A stretch of DNA of 64,000 nucleotides, taken from contig NZ_JOEM01000016.1 in NCBI RefSeq assembly GCF_000718135.1, positions 124,001-188,000 of the forward strand, in the 5' to 3' direction. How positions within the stretch are numbered: the stretch's first letter is position 1; each line of letters begins with the position of its first letter. Position numbers and translations under genes: made by a program. The notes under the pieces are model-generated. The model saw only the letters and a program-made list of their open reading frames with translations. It was not told where the DNA came from and made no database searches. Shown here piece by piece: positions 16,207 to 24,761 of this stretch. The stretch is from Streptomyces cyaneofuscatus (GTDB taxonomy: Bacteria; Actinomycetota; Actinomycetes; Streptomycetales; Streptomycetaceae).

Positions 16207-16607
16207 CGCACTCCTCGAAGCTCACGTCGGCACGGCCCCCGTGGCGGGGGTGCGTCGGAGCCTACAACCGATCACCGTGCTCCCGGCAGGCCGTATGCCG
16301 ATTCTGATCCTTTCCGGTGGAAGTAATGAATACCCGCATCGCGAATTCGTTCCCCCATAGGCCGATTGACGTCGGCTCACATCAGTGCGAAACACGATTA
16401 CTTCCGCCGGAAACTGTTCTTCAACTACGCGGCAACGCACCCGAAACAGTTCCGCCGCAGGCTGTGGACCACTTCAGAGACCAGCCCGGAGGCCACCCCG
16501 GAACGGCTGGGCCCTCCCCTTTCCCCTCCCCTTCCTCCGCTCGCTCCCTCGCTCCCTCGCTCGGAGGAATCCGCTCGTACCGCCCTTCGGGGCAAGGAGG
16601 TATTGCC
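16207..16607. other. 401-bp intergenic region before urtA
   Basis: No gene is supported here. The region between the divergent marR and urtA genes is notably lower in GC between 16310 and 16420 than its surroundings, which suits a promoter region. It contains several GAAAC pentamers (listed separately as a possible GlnR region) and ends with a pyrimidine-rich stretch (16508-16560, repeats of CTCCCTCGCTC) and the ribosome site AAGGAGG at 16594-16600. Confidence 0.6.
16389..16447. promoter_or_regulatory. Candidate GlnR binding region upstream of urtA
   Basis: Three GAAAC pentamers lie at 16389, 16410 and 16443. The last is part of GCAAC-N6-GAAAC (16432-16447), which fits the actinobacterial GlnR half-box pattern GTnAC-N6-GAAAC with one deviation. 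The first two are 21 bp apart, close to the 22-bp periodicity of paired boxes. GlnR is known to control urea uptake and urease genes in Streptomyces. The match is suggestive only. Confidence 0.4.
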
Positions 16608-17855
16608 ATGTCCGGGCTCATCACCAGGCGCGGTCTTCTGGCCGGCATCTCCGCTCTCGGCGCCGGCGCGGCTCTCAGCGCCTGCGGCGCGAAGACCGGC
16701 AGCGACACGTCGAAGGCGGCCGGTGCGAAGGCCGACACCTCGGGCGACACCGTCAGGGTCGGCCTGCTGAACTCGCTCTCCGGCACGATGGCGATCAGCG
16801 AGGTGACGGTCCACAACGCGCTGCTGCTCGCGGTCAAGGAGATCAACGCCGCCGGCGGGGTCCTCGGCAAGCAGCTCAAGCCGGTCAGTCAGGACGGGGC
16901 GTCCGACTGGCCGACCTTCGCCGAGAAGGCGCAGGCGCTCATCACGGACTCCAAGGTCGTCGCGACCTTCGGCTGCTGGACCTCGGCCAGCCGCAAGGCG
17001 GTGAAGCCCGTCTTCGAGCGGAACAAGTCGCTGCTCTTCTACCCCGTGCAGTACGAGGGGCTGGAGCAGTCCCCGTACATCTTCTACTCCGGCGCCACCA
17101 CCAACCAGCAGATCGTGCCCGCGCTCGACTACCTCAAGAAGCAGGGCCTCACCAAGCTCTACCTCGTCGGCAGCGACTACGTCTTCCCGCGCACCGCCAA
17201 CAAGATCATCAAGACGTACGCGAAGGCGAACGGCATGGAGGTGCTCGGCGAGGACTACGCGCCGCTGGGCTCCACGGAGTTCGCGACCATCGTCAACAAG
17301 GTCAGGAGCGCCGGGGCCGACGCGGTCTTCAACACCCTGAACGGCGACAGCAACGTGGCCTTCTTCAAGGAGTACAAGTCCGCGGGGCTGACCGCGAAGA
17401 AGCTGCCGGTGCTCTCCGTCTCCATCGCCGAGGAGGAGGTCAAGAGCATCGGAACGCAGTACCTGGAAGGGCAGTTGACGGCCTGGAACTACTACCAGAC
17501 CACGCCCGGCGCCGCCAACGAGAAGTTCGTCGCCGCGTACCAGGCGGCGTACGGCAAGGACAAGCCGACCAGCGACCCGATGGAGGCGGCGTACATCTCC
17601 GTCCACCTGTGGAAGGCGATGGTCGAGAAGGCGGGGTCCTTCGACGTCGAGAAGGTGAAGGCGGCGTCCGACGGGATCGAGTTCGACGCGCCGGAGGGCA
17701 AGGTGACGGTCGACGGTGCGACGCAGCACGTCCACAAGACCGCCCGCATCGGCAAGGTCACCGCGAGCGGGCTCATCGAGGAGGTCTGGAACTCGGGCGG
17801 GCCCATCAAGCCCGACCCGTACCTGAAGGGCTACGACTGGGCGGCGGACCTGTGA
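16608..17855 (+). CDS. urtA: Urea/short-chain amide ABC transporter, substrate-binding lipoprotein UrtA
   Basis: 415 residues. The N-terminus has a twin-arginine type signal TRRGLLAGI and a lipobox LSAC with C26 as lipidation site, so it is likely a Tat-exported lipoprotein anchored at the outer face of the membrane. The mature part begins [17 protein letters not shown] and contains [17 protein letters not shown] and [21 protein letters not shown], well-known UrtA segments, plus [18 protein letters not shown]. The ATG at 16608 has AAGGAGG 7 bp upstream. It is the first gene of a five-gene operon whose junctions all overlap by 4 bp. It captures urea (possibly also short amides) for UrtBC. Confidence 0.93.
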   Translation: MSGLITRRGLLAGISALGAGAALSACGAKTGSDTSKAAGAKADTSGDTVRVGLLNSLSGTMAISEVTVHNALLLAVKEINAAGGVLGKQLKPVSQDGASDWPTFAEKAQALITDSKVVATFGCWTSASRKAVKPVFERNKSLLFYPVQYEGLEQSPYIFYSGATTNQQIVPALDYLKKQGLTKLYLVGSDYVFPRTANKIIKTYAKANGMEVLGEDYAPLGSTEFATIVNKVRSAGADAVFNTLNGDSNVAFFKEYKSAGLTAKKLPVLSVSIAEEEVKSIGTQYLEGQLTAWNYYQTTPGAANEKFVAAYQAAYGKDKPTSDPMEAAYISVHLWKAMVEKAGSFDVEKVKAASDGIEFDAPEGKVTVDGATQHVHKTARIGKVTASGLIEEVWNSGGPIKPDPYLKGYDWAADL

Positions 17856-18736
17856 CGGTCATCCTCAACCAGTCCTTCACCGGCGTCAGCATCGGCGCCG
17901 TCCTCCTCCTCATCGCCCTCGGCCTGACCCTCACCTTCGGGCAGATGGGCGTCATCAACATGGCGCACGGTGAGTTCATCATGGCCGGCGCCTACACGAC
18001 GTACGTGCTCCAGAAGCCGATCGGTGACGCCGGTGTCTCGCTGCTCCTCGCCCTGCCGGTCGCCTTCCTCGTCGCCGGGTCGATGGGCGCGCTCCTGGAG
18101 TGGCTGCTGATCCGGCGGCTGTACACGCGTCCGCTGGACACCCTGCTGGTGACCTGGGGCGTCTCCCTGATGCTCCAGCAGTTGGCGCGGGACATCTTCG
18201 GTGCGCCGAACGTGCAGACGACCGCGCCGGGCCTGCTGACCGGGAGCGTCTCGGTCGCGGGGGTCAACCTGGCGACCAGCAGGCTGTTCATCCTCGGGTT
18301 CGCGCTGCTGTGCGTGGCCGGCCTGGCGGCGATCCTGCGGACCACACCGCTGGGCCGCCGGATCCGGGCGGTGGTGCAGAACCGGGACCTCGCGGAGGTG
18401 TCCGGCATCGCGACGGGCCGGGTGGACCGGACGACGTTCTTCATCGGCTCGGGCCTCGCGGGGATGGCGGGGGTCGCGCTGACCCTGATCGGCCCGATCG
18501 GTCCGACGACGGGGACCAACTACATCGTGGACGCCTTCCTGGTCGTGGTCGTCGGCGGTATCGGACGGCTCAGGGGCGCGGTCATCACCGCGTTCGTCCT
18601 CGGCCTGCTCCAGTCGGTCCTCGAATACTCCACGACCGTGAGCGTGGCGAAGGTGGTGGTCCTCGTGGGGATCGTGGCCTTCCTCCAGTGGCGGCCGCAG
18701 GGCCTGTACACCGTGCGCACCAGGAGCCTGGTATGA
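17852..18736 (+). CDS. urtB: Urea ABC transporter permease UrtB
   Basis: 294 residues of branched-chain amino acid/urea permease type, with segments [37 protein letters not shown] (conserved in LivH/UrtB) and [19 protein letters not shown], the cytoplasmic EAA-like loop contacting the ATPases. The GTG start at 17852 overlaps the urtA stop (GTGA), so the pair is translationally coupled. Proteobacterial UrtB often has an extra N-terminal domain of about 200 residues; this form lacks it. It forms the membrane channel with UrtC. Confidence 0.92.
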   Translation: MTVILNQSFTGVSIGAVLLLIALGLTLTFGQMGVINMAHGEFIMAGAYTTYVLQKPIGDAGVSLLLALPVAFLVAGSMGALLEWLLIRRLYTRPLDTLLVTWGVSLMLQQLARDIFGAPNVQTTAPGLLTGSVSVAGVNLATSRLFILGFALLCVAGLAAILRTTPLGRRIRAVVQNRDLAEVSGIATGRVDRTTFFIGSGLAGMAGVALTLIGPIGPTTGTNYIVDAFLVVVVGGIGRLRGAVITAFVLGLLQSVLEYSTTVSVAKVVVLVGIVAFLQWRPQGLYTVRTRSLV

Positions 18737-19893
18737 CGACGACGAGCACCCCTCCGACGGCCGCCCCGGCCACCGAACCCCCGGCCGGGCCGCCGGAGAC
18801 ACCCTTCCTGGGGCGTTTCCTGGGCCGTTTCCGGACCCCCGCCGCCTTTCTGCTCGGCGCGGTGCTGCTGGTGGGTGTCGCCCCGCTGGTCCTGTCGGAC
18901 TTCCGGCTCGGCCTGCTCGCCAAGTACCTCTGCTACGGGATCGTCGCGGTCGGCGTGAGCCTCGCCTGGGGCCGGGGCGGGCTGCTGGTCCTCGGGCAGG
19001 GCGTCTTCTTCGGCCTCGGCGGCTACGCCATGGCGATGCACCTCAAGCTCGCCGACGCGGCGGCGACCGGAGAGACGCTGCCGGACTTCATGCTGCTGTA
19101 CGGGACCGAGGGCGGGCTGCCCTGGTGGTGGCAGCCCTTCGCCAACCCGGCCTTCGCGCTCGCCATGACGGTCGTGCTGCCGATGGCCGTCGCCGCGCTG
19201 CTCGGCGCGCTCGTCTTCCGCCGCCGGGTGAAGGGCGCGTACTTCGCGATCCTCAGCCAGGCGCTGGCGGCCGCGCTGGCGATCTGGCTGGTCGGCCAGC
19301 AGGCCACCACGGGCGGCACCAACGGCCTGACCGGCTTCCAGGGCTTCTTCGGCTACGACCTGAACGACCCAATCAACCAGCGGATGGTCTACGTCGTCAT
19401 CGCGGTCGCCCTGCTCCTCCTGATGGCCGCCGCTCGGCAGCTGTTCGTCAGCCGGTACGGCGAACTCCTCATCGCCGTACGGGACTCCGAGGAGCGGGTG
19501 CGCTTCCTCGGGTACAACCCGGCCAACGTCAAGCTGGTGGCGTACGTGGTCGCGGCCGGCATGGCGGGTCTGGCCGGTGCGCTGTTCGTCCCGGCGGTGG
19601 GGATCATCTCCCCGGCGCTCATCGGGATCGTGCCGTCCATCGGCTTCGTCATCGGCGCGGCGGTCGGCGGGCGGGCGTCGCTGGTGGGCGCGGTGCTCGG
19701 GGCGATCGCGGTGGCCTGGGCGCAGAGCACGCTCTCGGACGCGTGGCCGGCCGGGTGGACGTACCTCCAAGGGCTGCTGTTCGTCGTCGCGGTCGGCTTC
19801 CTGCCCGGCGGGCTGGCCTCGCTGAGGACGGTGCTGCGCAGGCGGCGGACCTCCTCCGACCGAGTCGGTGCAACGAAGGGAGTGACCACATGA
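18733..19893 (+). CDS. urtC: Urea ABC transporter permease UrtC
   Basis: 386 residues. A 40-residue cytoplasmic N-terminus rich in Pro and Thr precedes the membrane segments. Family marks are LGQGVFFGLGGYAMAMHLKL and RYGELLIAVRDSEERVRFLGYNPANVKLVAYVVAAGMAG, equivalent to LivM. The ATG at 18733 overlaps the urtB stop (ATGA). It pairs with UrtB in the membrane and receives substrate from UrtA. The TGG-rich loop GGLPWWWQPFANP is normal for UrtC. Confidence 0.92.
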   Translation: MTTTSTPPTAAPATEPPAGPPETPFLGRFLGRFRTPAAFLLGAVLLVGVAPLVLSDFRLGLLAKYLCYGIVAVGVSLAWGRGGLLVLGQGVFFGLGGYAMAMHLKLADAAATGETLPDFMLLYGTEGGLPWWWQPFANPAFALAMTVVLPMAVAALLGALVFRRRVKGAYFAILSQALAAALAIWLVGQQATTGGTNGLTGFQGFFGYDLNDPINQRMVYVVIAVALLLLMAAARQLFVSRYGELLIAVRDSEERVRFLGYNPANVKLVAYVVAAGMAGLAGALFVPAVGIISPALIGIVPSIGFVIGAAVGGRASLVGAVLGAIAVAWAQSTLSDAWPAGWTYLQGLLFVVAVGFLPGGLASLRTVLRRRRTSSDRVGATKGVTT

Positions 19894-20687
19894 GCGGCGA
19901 GGGACTGACCGTCCGCGACCTGCGGGTGACGTTCGACGGGGGCGTCACCGCCGTCGACGGCGTCGACCTGGACATCGGGCCGGGCGACCTGCGTTTCCTG
20001 ATCGGGCCGAACGGCGCCGGCAAGACGACCCTGGTCGACGCCGTCACCGGCCTGGTGCGGGCGAGCGGATCGATCCGCTTCGGCGGTGAGGAGATCATCG
20101 GCGAGCCCGTGCACCGCATCGCCCGCCGGGGCATCGGCCGCACGTTCCAGACGGCGACCGTCTTCGAGCAGCTGACCGTCGAGCAGAACCTCGACATCGC
20201 CGCCGGGGCCGGCCGCAGCGCGCTGACCCTGCTCCGGCGGCGCAGAAACGTCCCCGAATCAGTGGGGAAGGCGCTGGAGATCACCGGCCTGACCGCGCTC
20301 CGCCACCGCCCGGCCGGGGTGCTGGCCCATGGTCAGAAGCAGAGTTTGGAGATCGGCATGCTGCTCGTCCAGGACGTGAAGCTGCTGCTGCTCGACGAGC
20401 CGGTCGCCGGGATGAGCCACGACGAACGCGAGGCCGCGGGCGAGCTGCTCCAGCGGGTCAGCGAGGACCGCACCGTCGTCGTCATCGAGCACGACATGGA
20501 GTTCATGCGCTCGTTCGCCCGCAGCGTCAGCGTCCTGCACGCGGGCAAGGTCCTCAGCGAGGGGACGGTCGCCCAGGTCCAGGCCGACGCCAAGGTCCAG
20601 GAGGTCTACCTCGGCCGCGCCTCCGAGCCCGAGCCGTCAGTAGCCGTTCCCGTTCCCGTCCCCGCCCCCGTCCGCGAAGAGGTGTGA
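19890..20687 (+). CDS. urtD: Urea ABC transporter ATP-binding protein UrtD
   Basis: 265 residues. Walker A is GPNGAGKTT near residue 39, the signature region reads LAHGQKQSLEIGMLL (the UrtD form, with H in place of the usual Gly) and Walker B is LLLLDEPVAGMS. The H-loop follows in VVIEHDMEF. A C-terminal tail repeats Val-Pro (PVPVPAPV), probably unstructured. The ATG at 19890 overlaps the urtC stop. It powers uptake together with UrtE. Confidence 0.92.
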   Translation: MSGEGLTVRDLRVTFDGGVTAVDGVDLDIGPGDLRFLIGPNGAGKTTLVDAVTGLVRASGSIRFGGEEIIGEPVHRIARRGIGRTFQTATVFEQLTVEQNLDIAAGAGRSALTLLRRRRNVPESVGKALEITGLTALRHRPAGVLAHGQKQSLEIGMLLVQDVKLLLLDEPVAGMSHDEREAAGELLQRVSEDRTVVVIEHDMEFMRSFARSVSVLHAGKVLSEGTVAQVQADAKVQEVYLGRASEPEPSVAVPVPVPAPVREEV

Positions 20688-21391
20688 CCGCCGTGCTGGA
20701 GATCAACGACGTCCGCGCGGGCTACGACCGCACCACCGTCCTGCACGAGGTGACCGTGGCGGTGCCGGACGACGGCGTCGCCGCCGTCCTCGGCCACAAC
20801 GGCGCGGGGAAGAGCACCCTCCTGCGCACCGCCATGGGCCTCATCAGGCCATCGCACGGCACGGTTCTCCTCGACGGCGAGGACATCACCCGCCTGGCGC
20901 CCCATCAGCGCGTGGCCCGCGGCATGGCGTACGTCCCCCAGGGACAGCAGTCCTTCCCCCATCTGACCACTGCCGAGAACCTCCGGCTCGTCGCCGACGG
21001 TTCCCCGCGCGGCGGCGGCCGCGACGCCATCGCCGAGGCCCTCGACCTCTTCCCGGTCCTCCGCGAACTCGCCCACCGCCGCGCCGGACTCCTCTCCGGC
21101 GGCCAGCGCCAGCAACTCGCCATCGCCCGCGCCCTCGTCACCCGTCCCCGGATCCTTCTCCTCGACGAACCGACCGAGGGCATCCAGCCCTCCGTCGTCG
21201 CCGAGATCGAGACCACGGTCCTCTCCCTGGCCGCGCGAGGCGGCCTCTGCGTCCTCCTCGTCGAACAGCACGTCGGCTTCGCCATGCGGGCGGCCGAGCG
21301 CTACTACGTCCTGGAGGCGGGCCGGGTCACATCGTCGGGGGAGGGGGGAACGGGTGCGGAGCGGACGGTCCGGGAGGCACTGAGTGTGTGA
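20684..21391 (+). CDS. urtE: Urea ABC transporter ATP-binding protein UrtE
   Basis: 235 residues, LivF-like. Walker A is GHNGAGKST, the Q-loop region reads MAYVPQGQQSFPHLT, the signature is LLSGGQRQQLAIARAL and Walker B is ILLLDEPTEGIQPS. The GTG start at 20684 overlaps the urtD stop (GTGA). It is the last gene of the operon; the gap to the convergent MaoC gene is only 46 bp and shows no strong hairpin. No urease genes are in the window, so urea must be handled by enzymes encoded elsewhere. Confidence 0.93.
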   Translation: MTAVLEINDVRAGYDRTTVLHEVTVAVPDDGVAAVLGHNGAGKSTLLRTAMGLIRPSHGTVLLDGEDITRLAPHQRVARGMAYVPQGQQSFPHLTTAENLRLVADGSPRGGGRDAIAEALDLFPVLRELAHRRAGLLSGGQRQQLAIARALVTRPRILLLDEPTEGIQPSVVAEIETTVLSLAARGGLCVLLVEQHVGFAMRAAERYYVLEAGRVTSSGEGGTGAERTVREALSV

Positions 21392-21437
21392 GCCCTCCTG
21401 GGCCTTCCACGGCGCGGGTCAGACGAAGCGGCGCGGG

Positions 21438-21899
21438 TCAGAAGTAGTAGCGCGACACCGATTCGGCCACGCACGCGGGCTTCTCGCTGCCCTCGCGCTC
21501 GACCGTGACGAGCGCGGTGATCTGCACACCGCCCCCGGCCTCCTCGACGCTCGTGAGGACGGCGGTGGCCCGCAGCCGTGAGCCGACCGGGACGGTGGAG
21601 GGGAAACGGACCTTGTTGGTCCCGTAGTTGATGCCCATCTTCATGCCCTCGACCCGCATCACCTGCGGCACCAGCGCGGGCAGCAGCGAGAGCGTCAGAT
21701 AGCCGTGCGCGATGGTCGTGCCGAACGGCCCGGCCGCCGCACGCTCCGGATCCACATGGATCCACTGGTGGTCGCCGGTCGCGTCGGCGAACAGGTCGAT
21801 CCGCTTCTGGTCGACCTCCAGCCAGTCACTGTGCCCGAGCTGCTCGCCCACTCCGTCGCGCAGCTCCTGTGCGGACGTGAAGATCTTCGGCTCTGCCAT
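21438..21899 (-). CDS. MaoC-like (R)-specific enoyl-CoA hydratase
   Basis: 153 residues with a single hot-dog fold of the MaoC type. The catalytic dyad region reads FADATGDHQWIHVDPERAAAGPFGTTIAHGYLTLSLLP, where the D and H of ATGDHQWIH are the catalytic pair in (R)-hydratases. It would hydrate trans-2-enoyl-CoA to (R)-3-hydroxyacyl-CoA. The ATG at 21899 is used; in-frame sequence upstream belongs to the divergent soxR region. A 16-mer operator identical to that before the tetR at 13970 lies 48 bp upstream, so it likely belongs to that regulator's regulon. Confidence 0.88.
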   Translation of the reverse strand: MAEPKIFTSAQELRDGVGEQLGHSDWLEVDQKRIDLFADATGDHQWIHVDPERAAAGPFGTTIAHGYLTLSLLPALVPQVMRVEGMKMGINYGTNKVRFPSTVPVGSRLRATAVLTSVEEAGGGVQITALVTVEREGSEKPACVAESVSRYYF

Positions 21900-21946
21900 G
21901 TTCCGGGTCCCTGCCTTCCGGCTCGCCGCGCCGTCCGGCGCGATGT

Positions 21947-21962
21947 CTAAGCGCTTGCTCAG
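21947..21962. promoter_or_regulatory. Putative TetR operator upstream of the MaoC gene (set B)
   Basis: CTAAGCGCTTGCTCAG is identical at all 16 positions to 13907-13922. It stands 48 bp from the MaoC start codon at 21899 on the minus strand, the same distance as from the tetR start at 13970. It is 72 bp upstream of soxR in the other direction. Confidence 0.7.
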
Positions 21963-22034
21963 CATCCTTGCGCGGTGGGCTCCTGTCAACGATTCCGGGG
22001 TGGCGTCCGCCGGGGGCGCAGTAGGGTCTGAGGA

Positions 22035-22523
22035 GTGCCACAGATCCCACAGACACTCCACGAACTCTCGGTCGGCCAGCTCTCGGCGCGCAGCGGCGCC
22101 GCGGTCTCCGCTCTGCACTTCTACGAGTCCAAGGGCCTGATCAGCAGCCGCCGCACCAGCGGCAACCAGCGCCGCTACTCGCGTGACGCCCTGCGCCGCG
22201 TCGCTTTCGTACGGGCGGCCCAGCGGGTCGGCATCCCGCTGGCCACGATCCGGGACGCCCTCGCCGCCCTGCCCGAGGAGCGCACACCGAACCGGGAGGA
22301 CTGGGCCCGCCTCTCCGAGGCCTGGCGCCGGGAACTCGACGAGCGGATCACGCAGTTGCACCGGCTGCGCGACCATCTCACCGACTGCATCGGCTGTGGC
22401 TGTCTGTCGCTGGAGACCTGTGTGCTGTCCAACCCCGACGACGTCTCCGGCGATCGGATCACCGGCTCGCGCCTGATGCCCGAGCGCAGGCAGCACCCGG
22501 CGGAGGAGCAGGAGCACGGCTGA
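22035..22523 (+). CDS. soxR: Redox-sensing transcriptional activator SoxR
   Basis: 162 residues of the MerR family: helix-turn-helix [26 protein letters not shown] (12-36), wing with [10 protein letters not shown], a dimerisation helix, and the cluster-binding motif [12 protein letters not shown], cysteines C118, C121, C123 and C129, spaced CX2CXCX5C exactly as in SoxR. These hold a [2Fe-2S] cluster whose oxidation by redox-active compounds activates transcription. In Streptomyces SoxR responds to pigments such as actinorhodin rather than superoxide. The GTG at 22035 is the start. It is convergent with the BKACE gene (21 bp apart). I found no SoxR box in nearby promoters. Confidence 0.93.
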   Translation: MPQIPQTLHELSVGQLSARSGAAVSALHFYESKGLISSRRTSGNQRRYSRDALRRVAFVRAAQRVGIPLATIRDALAALPEERTPNREDWARLSEAWRRELDERITQLHRLRDHLTDCIGCGCLSLETCVLSNPDDVSGDRITGSRLMPERRQHPAEEQEHG

Positions 22524-22544
22524 CCCGGAGCCCTTCGGCCTGGA

Positions 22545-23267
22545 TCAGGCCGTGCTCGTCCGCCGTAACCGCACCGCCGCGGCGACCAGTTCCGCGTTCG
22601 AGCGCGCGGGGCGGCCGTCCGGCAGCACCGTGACGTCCTCCGCGCCGATCCGTGTCGCCAGGCCGAGCCTGAAGGCCAGCTCCGCCACCGGCCACGCGCC
22701 GCCGTCCTCCCCGTGCAGCAGCACCGGGCGGCCGTGCGCGGTGCCCACCTCGGCGAGGAGCAGCCGGGCCGAGCCGGTCGCCGTCGCCGGGTCGGTGTCG
22801 GTGACCTCGGCCAGCACCCGCAGGACCCGGGGCGCCAGGGGGGACCGCCGGAAGAGGCGGTGCCCCTCCGTGCCCGACCAGAGCCCGGCCTCCACGCCCA
22901 CGCCCCGCTCCAGCAGTGCGGCGGCCAGCTCCTCGGCGCCCGGCTCGTGCCAGTTGACCGAGGCGTGGTCGGGCAGCACCGACCACTCCCGTACGCGCTC
23001 GACCCGGCGCCGCGGATCCGGCTCGGCCCAGGCGCCCGTCGTCACCCCGACCGGGACGCGCACCGCCGCCCGTATCGCCGTCAGCGTCGCGGCCAGCACC
23101 CGGGGCGAGAGCGTGTCCTGCCCGCAGGGGGTCCGCGGATGCACATGGATGTCGGTGGCACCGGCGGCGACGGCCTCGGCCGCCGACCGGGCCAGCGCTT
23201 CGGGGGACAGGGGCGCGGCCGCCGAGGCATCCGCACCACGCCGGCCGTTCAGGCAGACCTGGATCAT
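22545..23267 (-). CDS. BKACE family protein (3-keto-5-aminohexanoate cleavage enzyme-like, DUF849)
   Basis: 240 residues with a TIM-barrel look. The N-terminus MIQVCLNGRRG and the segment AAGATDIHVHPRTPCGQDTL match the zinc site of beta-keto acid cleavage enzymes, in which two histidines of the HxH motif bind zinc, while SVNWHEPGAEELA and GVGVEAGLWSG supply further barrel strands. Enzymes of this family condense a beta-keto acid with acetyl-CoA and split it into acetoacetate and a CoA ester. It is shorter than the usual 270-310 residues. ATG at 23267 follows GGGGAC. Substrate not identifiable. Confidence 0.75.
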   Translation of the reverse strand: MIQVCLNGRRGADASAAAPLSPEALARSAAEAVAAGATDIHVHPRTPCGQDTLSPRVLAATLTAIRAAVRVPVGVTTGAWAEPDPRRRVERVREWSVLPDHASVNWHEPGAEELAAALLERGVGVEAGLWSGTEGHRLFRRSPLAPRVLRVLAEVTDTDPATATGSARLLLAEVGTAHGRPVLLHGEDGGAWPVAELAFRLGLATRIGAEDVTVLPDGRPARSNAELVAAAVRLRRTSTA

Positions 23268-23329
23268 GTCCCCGATGGTGACATCCGCCACTGACAACGG
23301 ACCTGGGCGCGTCCCAGGGGCCCGGAGGC

Positions 23330-24043
23330 CTACGCCGCTGCCGCCGCGGCGAGCCTTCGGTGCCTTACCAGCCGGGCCCTGGCCAGCGTGCGGTCCGTCA
23401 GCACCGGCTGCGGCACCGCGATCCCGCACGCCGTGCACACCGGACCCGACCACGGCTCGTGCCCGCGCTCCCGCTCCTGGCGCCACTCGATCCCGGTGTC
23501 CGCACAGACCGGGCAGGTGGAGCCGGGCCCGGAACCGAGCGCCGCGATCAGCCGGCGCAGCACCTCGGCGAGCGGCTCGCTCGGGTGTACCTCCGGGTCC
23601 GCGCAGCGCGCCACCCCGTGGCCGCCCCAGGTCCGGCGGTGCCAGTCGTCGAAGGCGCCGGGCCGCCGCAGGCCCTCGTGCTTCTCGCGCCGCCGCCGCT
23701 CGGCGAACCCCGCCTCGTAGGCGAGCCAGATCGCCCGCGCCTCCTCCAGCTCCTCCAGGGCGGCCAGCAGGCGCGCCGGATCGGGTGCCCGGTCCTCGGG
23801 ATCGATCCCGTGCCGGGCGCACAGATGGTCCCAGGTCGCCCGGTGACCGTAGGGGGCGAACCTCTCCAGGCACTTGCGCAGCGAGTACCGCCGCAGTGCC
23901 AGATCACCCAGCGGATCACGGACCTGTCTCGCTAGACTCCGGAAACCGGCCACGTCTGCCACCTCCGTCGTTCGTCCATCGGCGTCAAGGAGTGGACGTA
24001 CGCCTGCCCGTTTCGGCTCCATCGAAAGATGGAAACCGTCCAT
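23330..24043 (-). CDS. Unknown protein with C-terminal zinc ribbon
   Basis: About 237 residues (ATG at 24043; ATG at 24022 is an alternative). I do not recognise the family. The middle part is rich in Arg, Leu and Ala and probably helical (DPLGDLALRRYSLRKCLERF, then LLAALEELEEARAIWLAYE). The C-terminal part holds two cysteine pairs, CPVC and CTAC about 27 residues apart, a plausible zinc ribbon, followed by an Arg-rich tail VLTDRTLARARLVRHRRL. Nucleic-acid binding is possible but not shown. It is upstream of the BKACE gene on the same strand, with a 62-bp gap, and divergent from a GNAT gene. Confidence 0.6.
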   Translation of the reverse strand: MDGFHLSMEPKRAGVRPLLDADGRTTEVADVAGFRSLARQVRDPLGDLALRRYSLRKCLERFAPYGHRATWDHLCARHGIDPEDRAPDPARLLAALEELEEARAIWLAYEAGFAERRRREKHEGLRRPGAFDDWHRRTWGGHGVARCADPEVHPSEPLAEVLRRLIAALGSGPGSTCPVCADTGIEWRQERERGHEPWSGPVCTACGIAVPQPVLTDRTLARARLVRHRRLAAAAAA

Positions 24044-24229
24044 TGGCTGAGACTGCCCATGTCGGACGGGGACGGCGGACGGAAGCGGAACGGCGCGCGG
24101 ACGGGTGGTGCGAGGGCGTGCGGCCGTGCGAGGGCCTGTCGGCGCTCCGGCCCCCGGAGACCGTTCGCCCCCACCCTCTGACCAGGAAATCGGTGGCAGA
24201 AGCCCAGGCGGGTGCGGTTGGGTGCCCGT

Positions 24230-24712
24230 ATGACTGCAGTCTCCCCCCGCCTGGAAAAGGTCACGGCCGACACGGTGCTCGACGCCTGTCGGCTGGAAGT
24301 CGCTCCCGCGCAGCGAAAGTTCGTCTCGCCGGTCGCGCAGTCCTTGGCCGAGGCCTATGTGCACCCCGATGTCGCCTGGCCCCGGCTGATCCGTGACGGC
24401 GACCGCATCGTGGGCTTCGTGATGGCCTTCTTCGACGTCACGTTCGACTACGACGCCGGTGTTCCGGACGCCCCGAAGCGCTCCGGCCTCTGGCGGCTGG
24501 CCATAGCCGCCGGTGAGCAGGGCCGGGGGTACGGGCGGTTCGCCGTGGGCGCGGTGAACGAGGAGATCCGCCGCAGGGGCGGGACGGTCTCGACCGTGAC
24601 CTGGCATCCCGGTGAGGGCGGCCCGGAGGAGTTCTACCTCAAGCTCGGCTACCGCAAGCGGGGCCTGACCGACGACGGCGAGTACCTCGGCGACATGGAC
24701 CTCACGGGCTGA
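24230..24712 (+). CDS. GNAT family N-acetyltransferase
   Basis: 160 residues covering one GNAT domain. The acetyl-CoA pyrophosphate-binding loop is the motif A stretch GEQGRGYGRFAVGAV (Q/RxxGxG/A), preceded by LWRLAIAA and followed by TWHPGEGGPEEFYLKLGYRKRG, motif B with the catalytic-side Tyr. The N-terminus VAPAQRKFVSPVAQSLAEAY resembles spermine/spermidine- or diamine-acetyltransferase-like enzymes (SpeG-like/BltD group), so a polyamine substrate is a guess. The ATG at 24230 is used; a GTG 18 bp upstream is possible. It ends at a strong hairpin shared with the convergent muramidase gene. Confidence 0.85.
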   Translation: MTAVSPRLEKVTADTVLDACRLEVAPAQRKFVSPVAQSLAEAYVHPDVAWPRLIRDGDRIVGFVMAFFDVTFDYDAGVPDAPKRSGLWRLAIAAGEQGRGYGRFAVGAVNEEIRRRGGTVSTVTWHPGEGGPEEFYLKLGYRKRGLTDDGEYLGDMDLTG

Positions 24713-24720
24713 GAGGGGCA

Positions 24721-24752
24721 GGCCGGGGCGCGTTCGTGCGATCGCCCCGGCC
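24721..24752. terminator. Bidirectional terminator hairpin
   Basis: GGCCGGGGCG (24721-24730) and CGCCCCGGCC (24743-24752) form a perfect 10-bp stem with a 12-base loop, between the convergent GNAT and NamZ-type genes. There is no T-tract, as is common in Streptomyces. Confidence 0.7.
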
Positions 24753-24761
24753 CCGGCCGCG

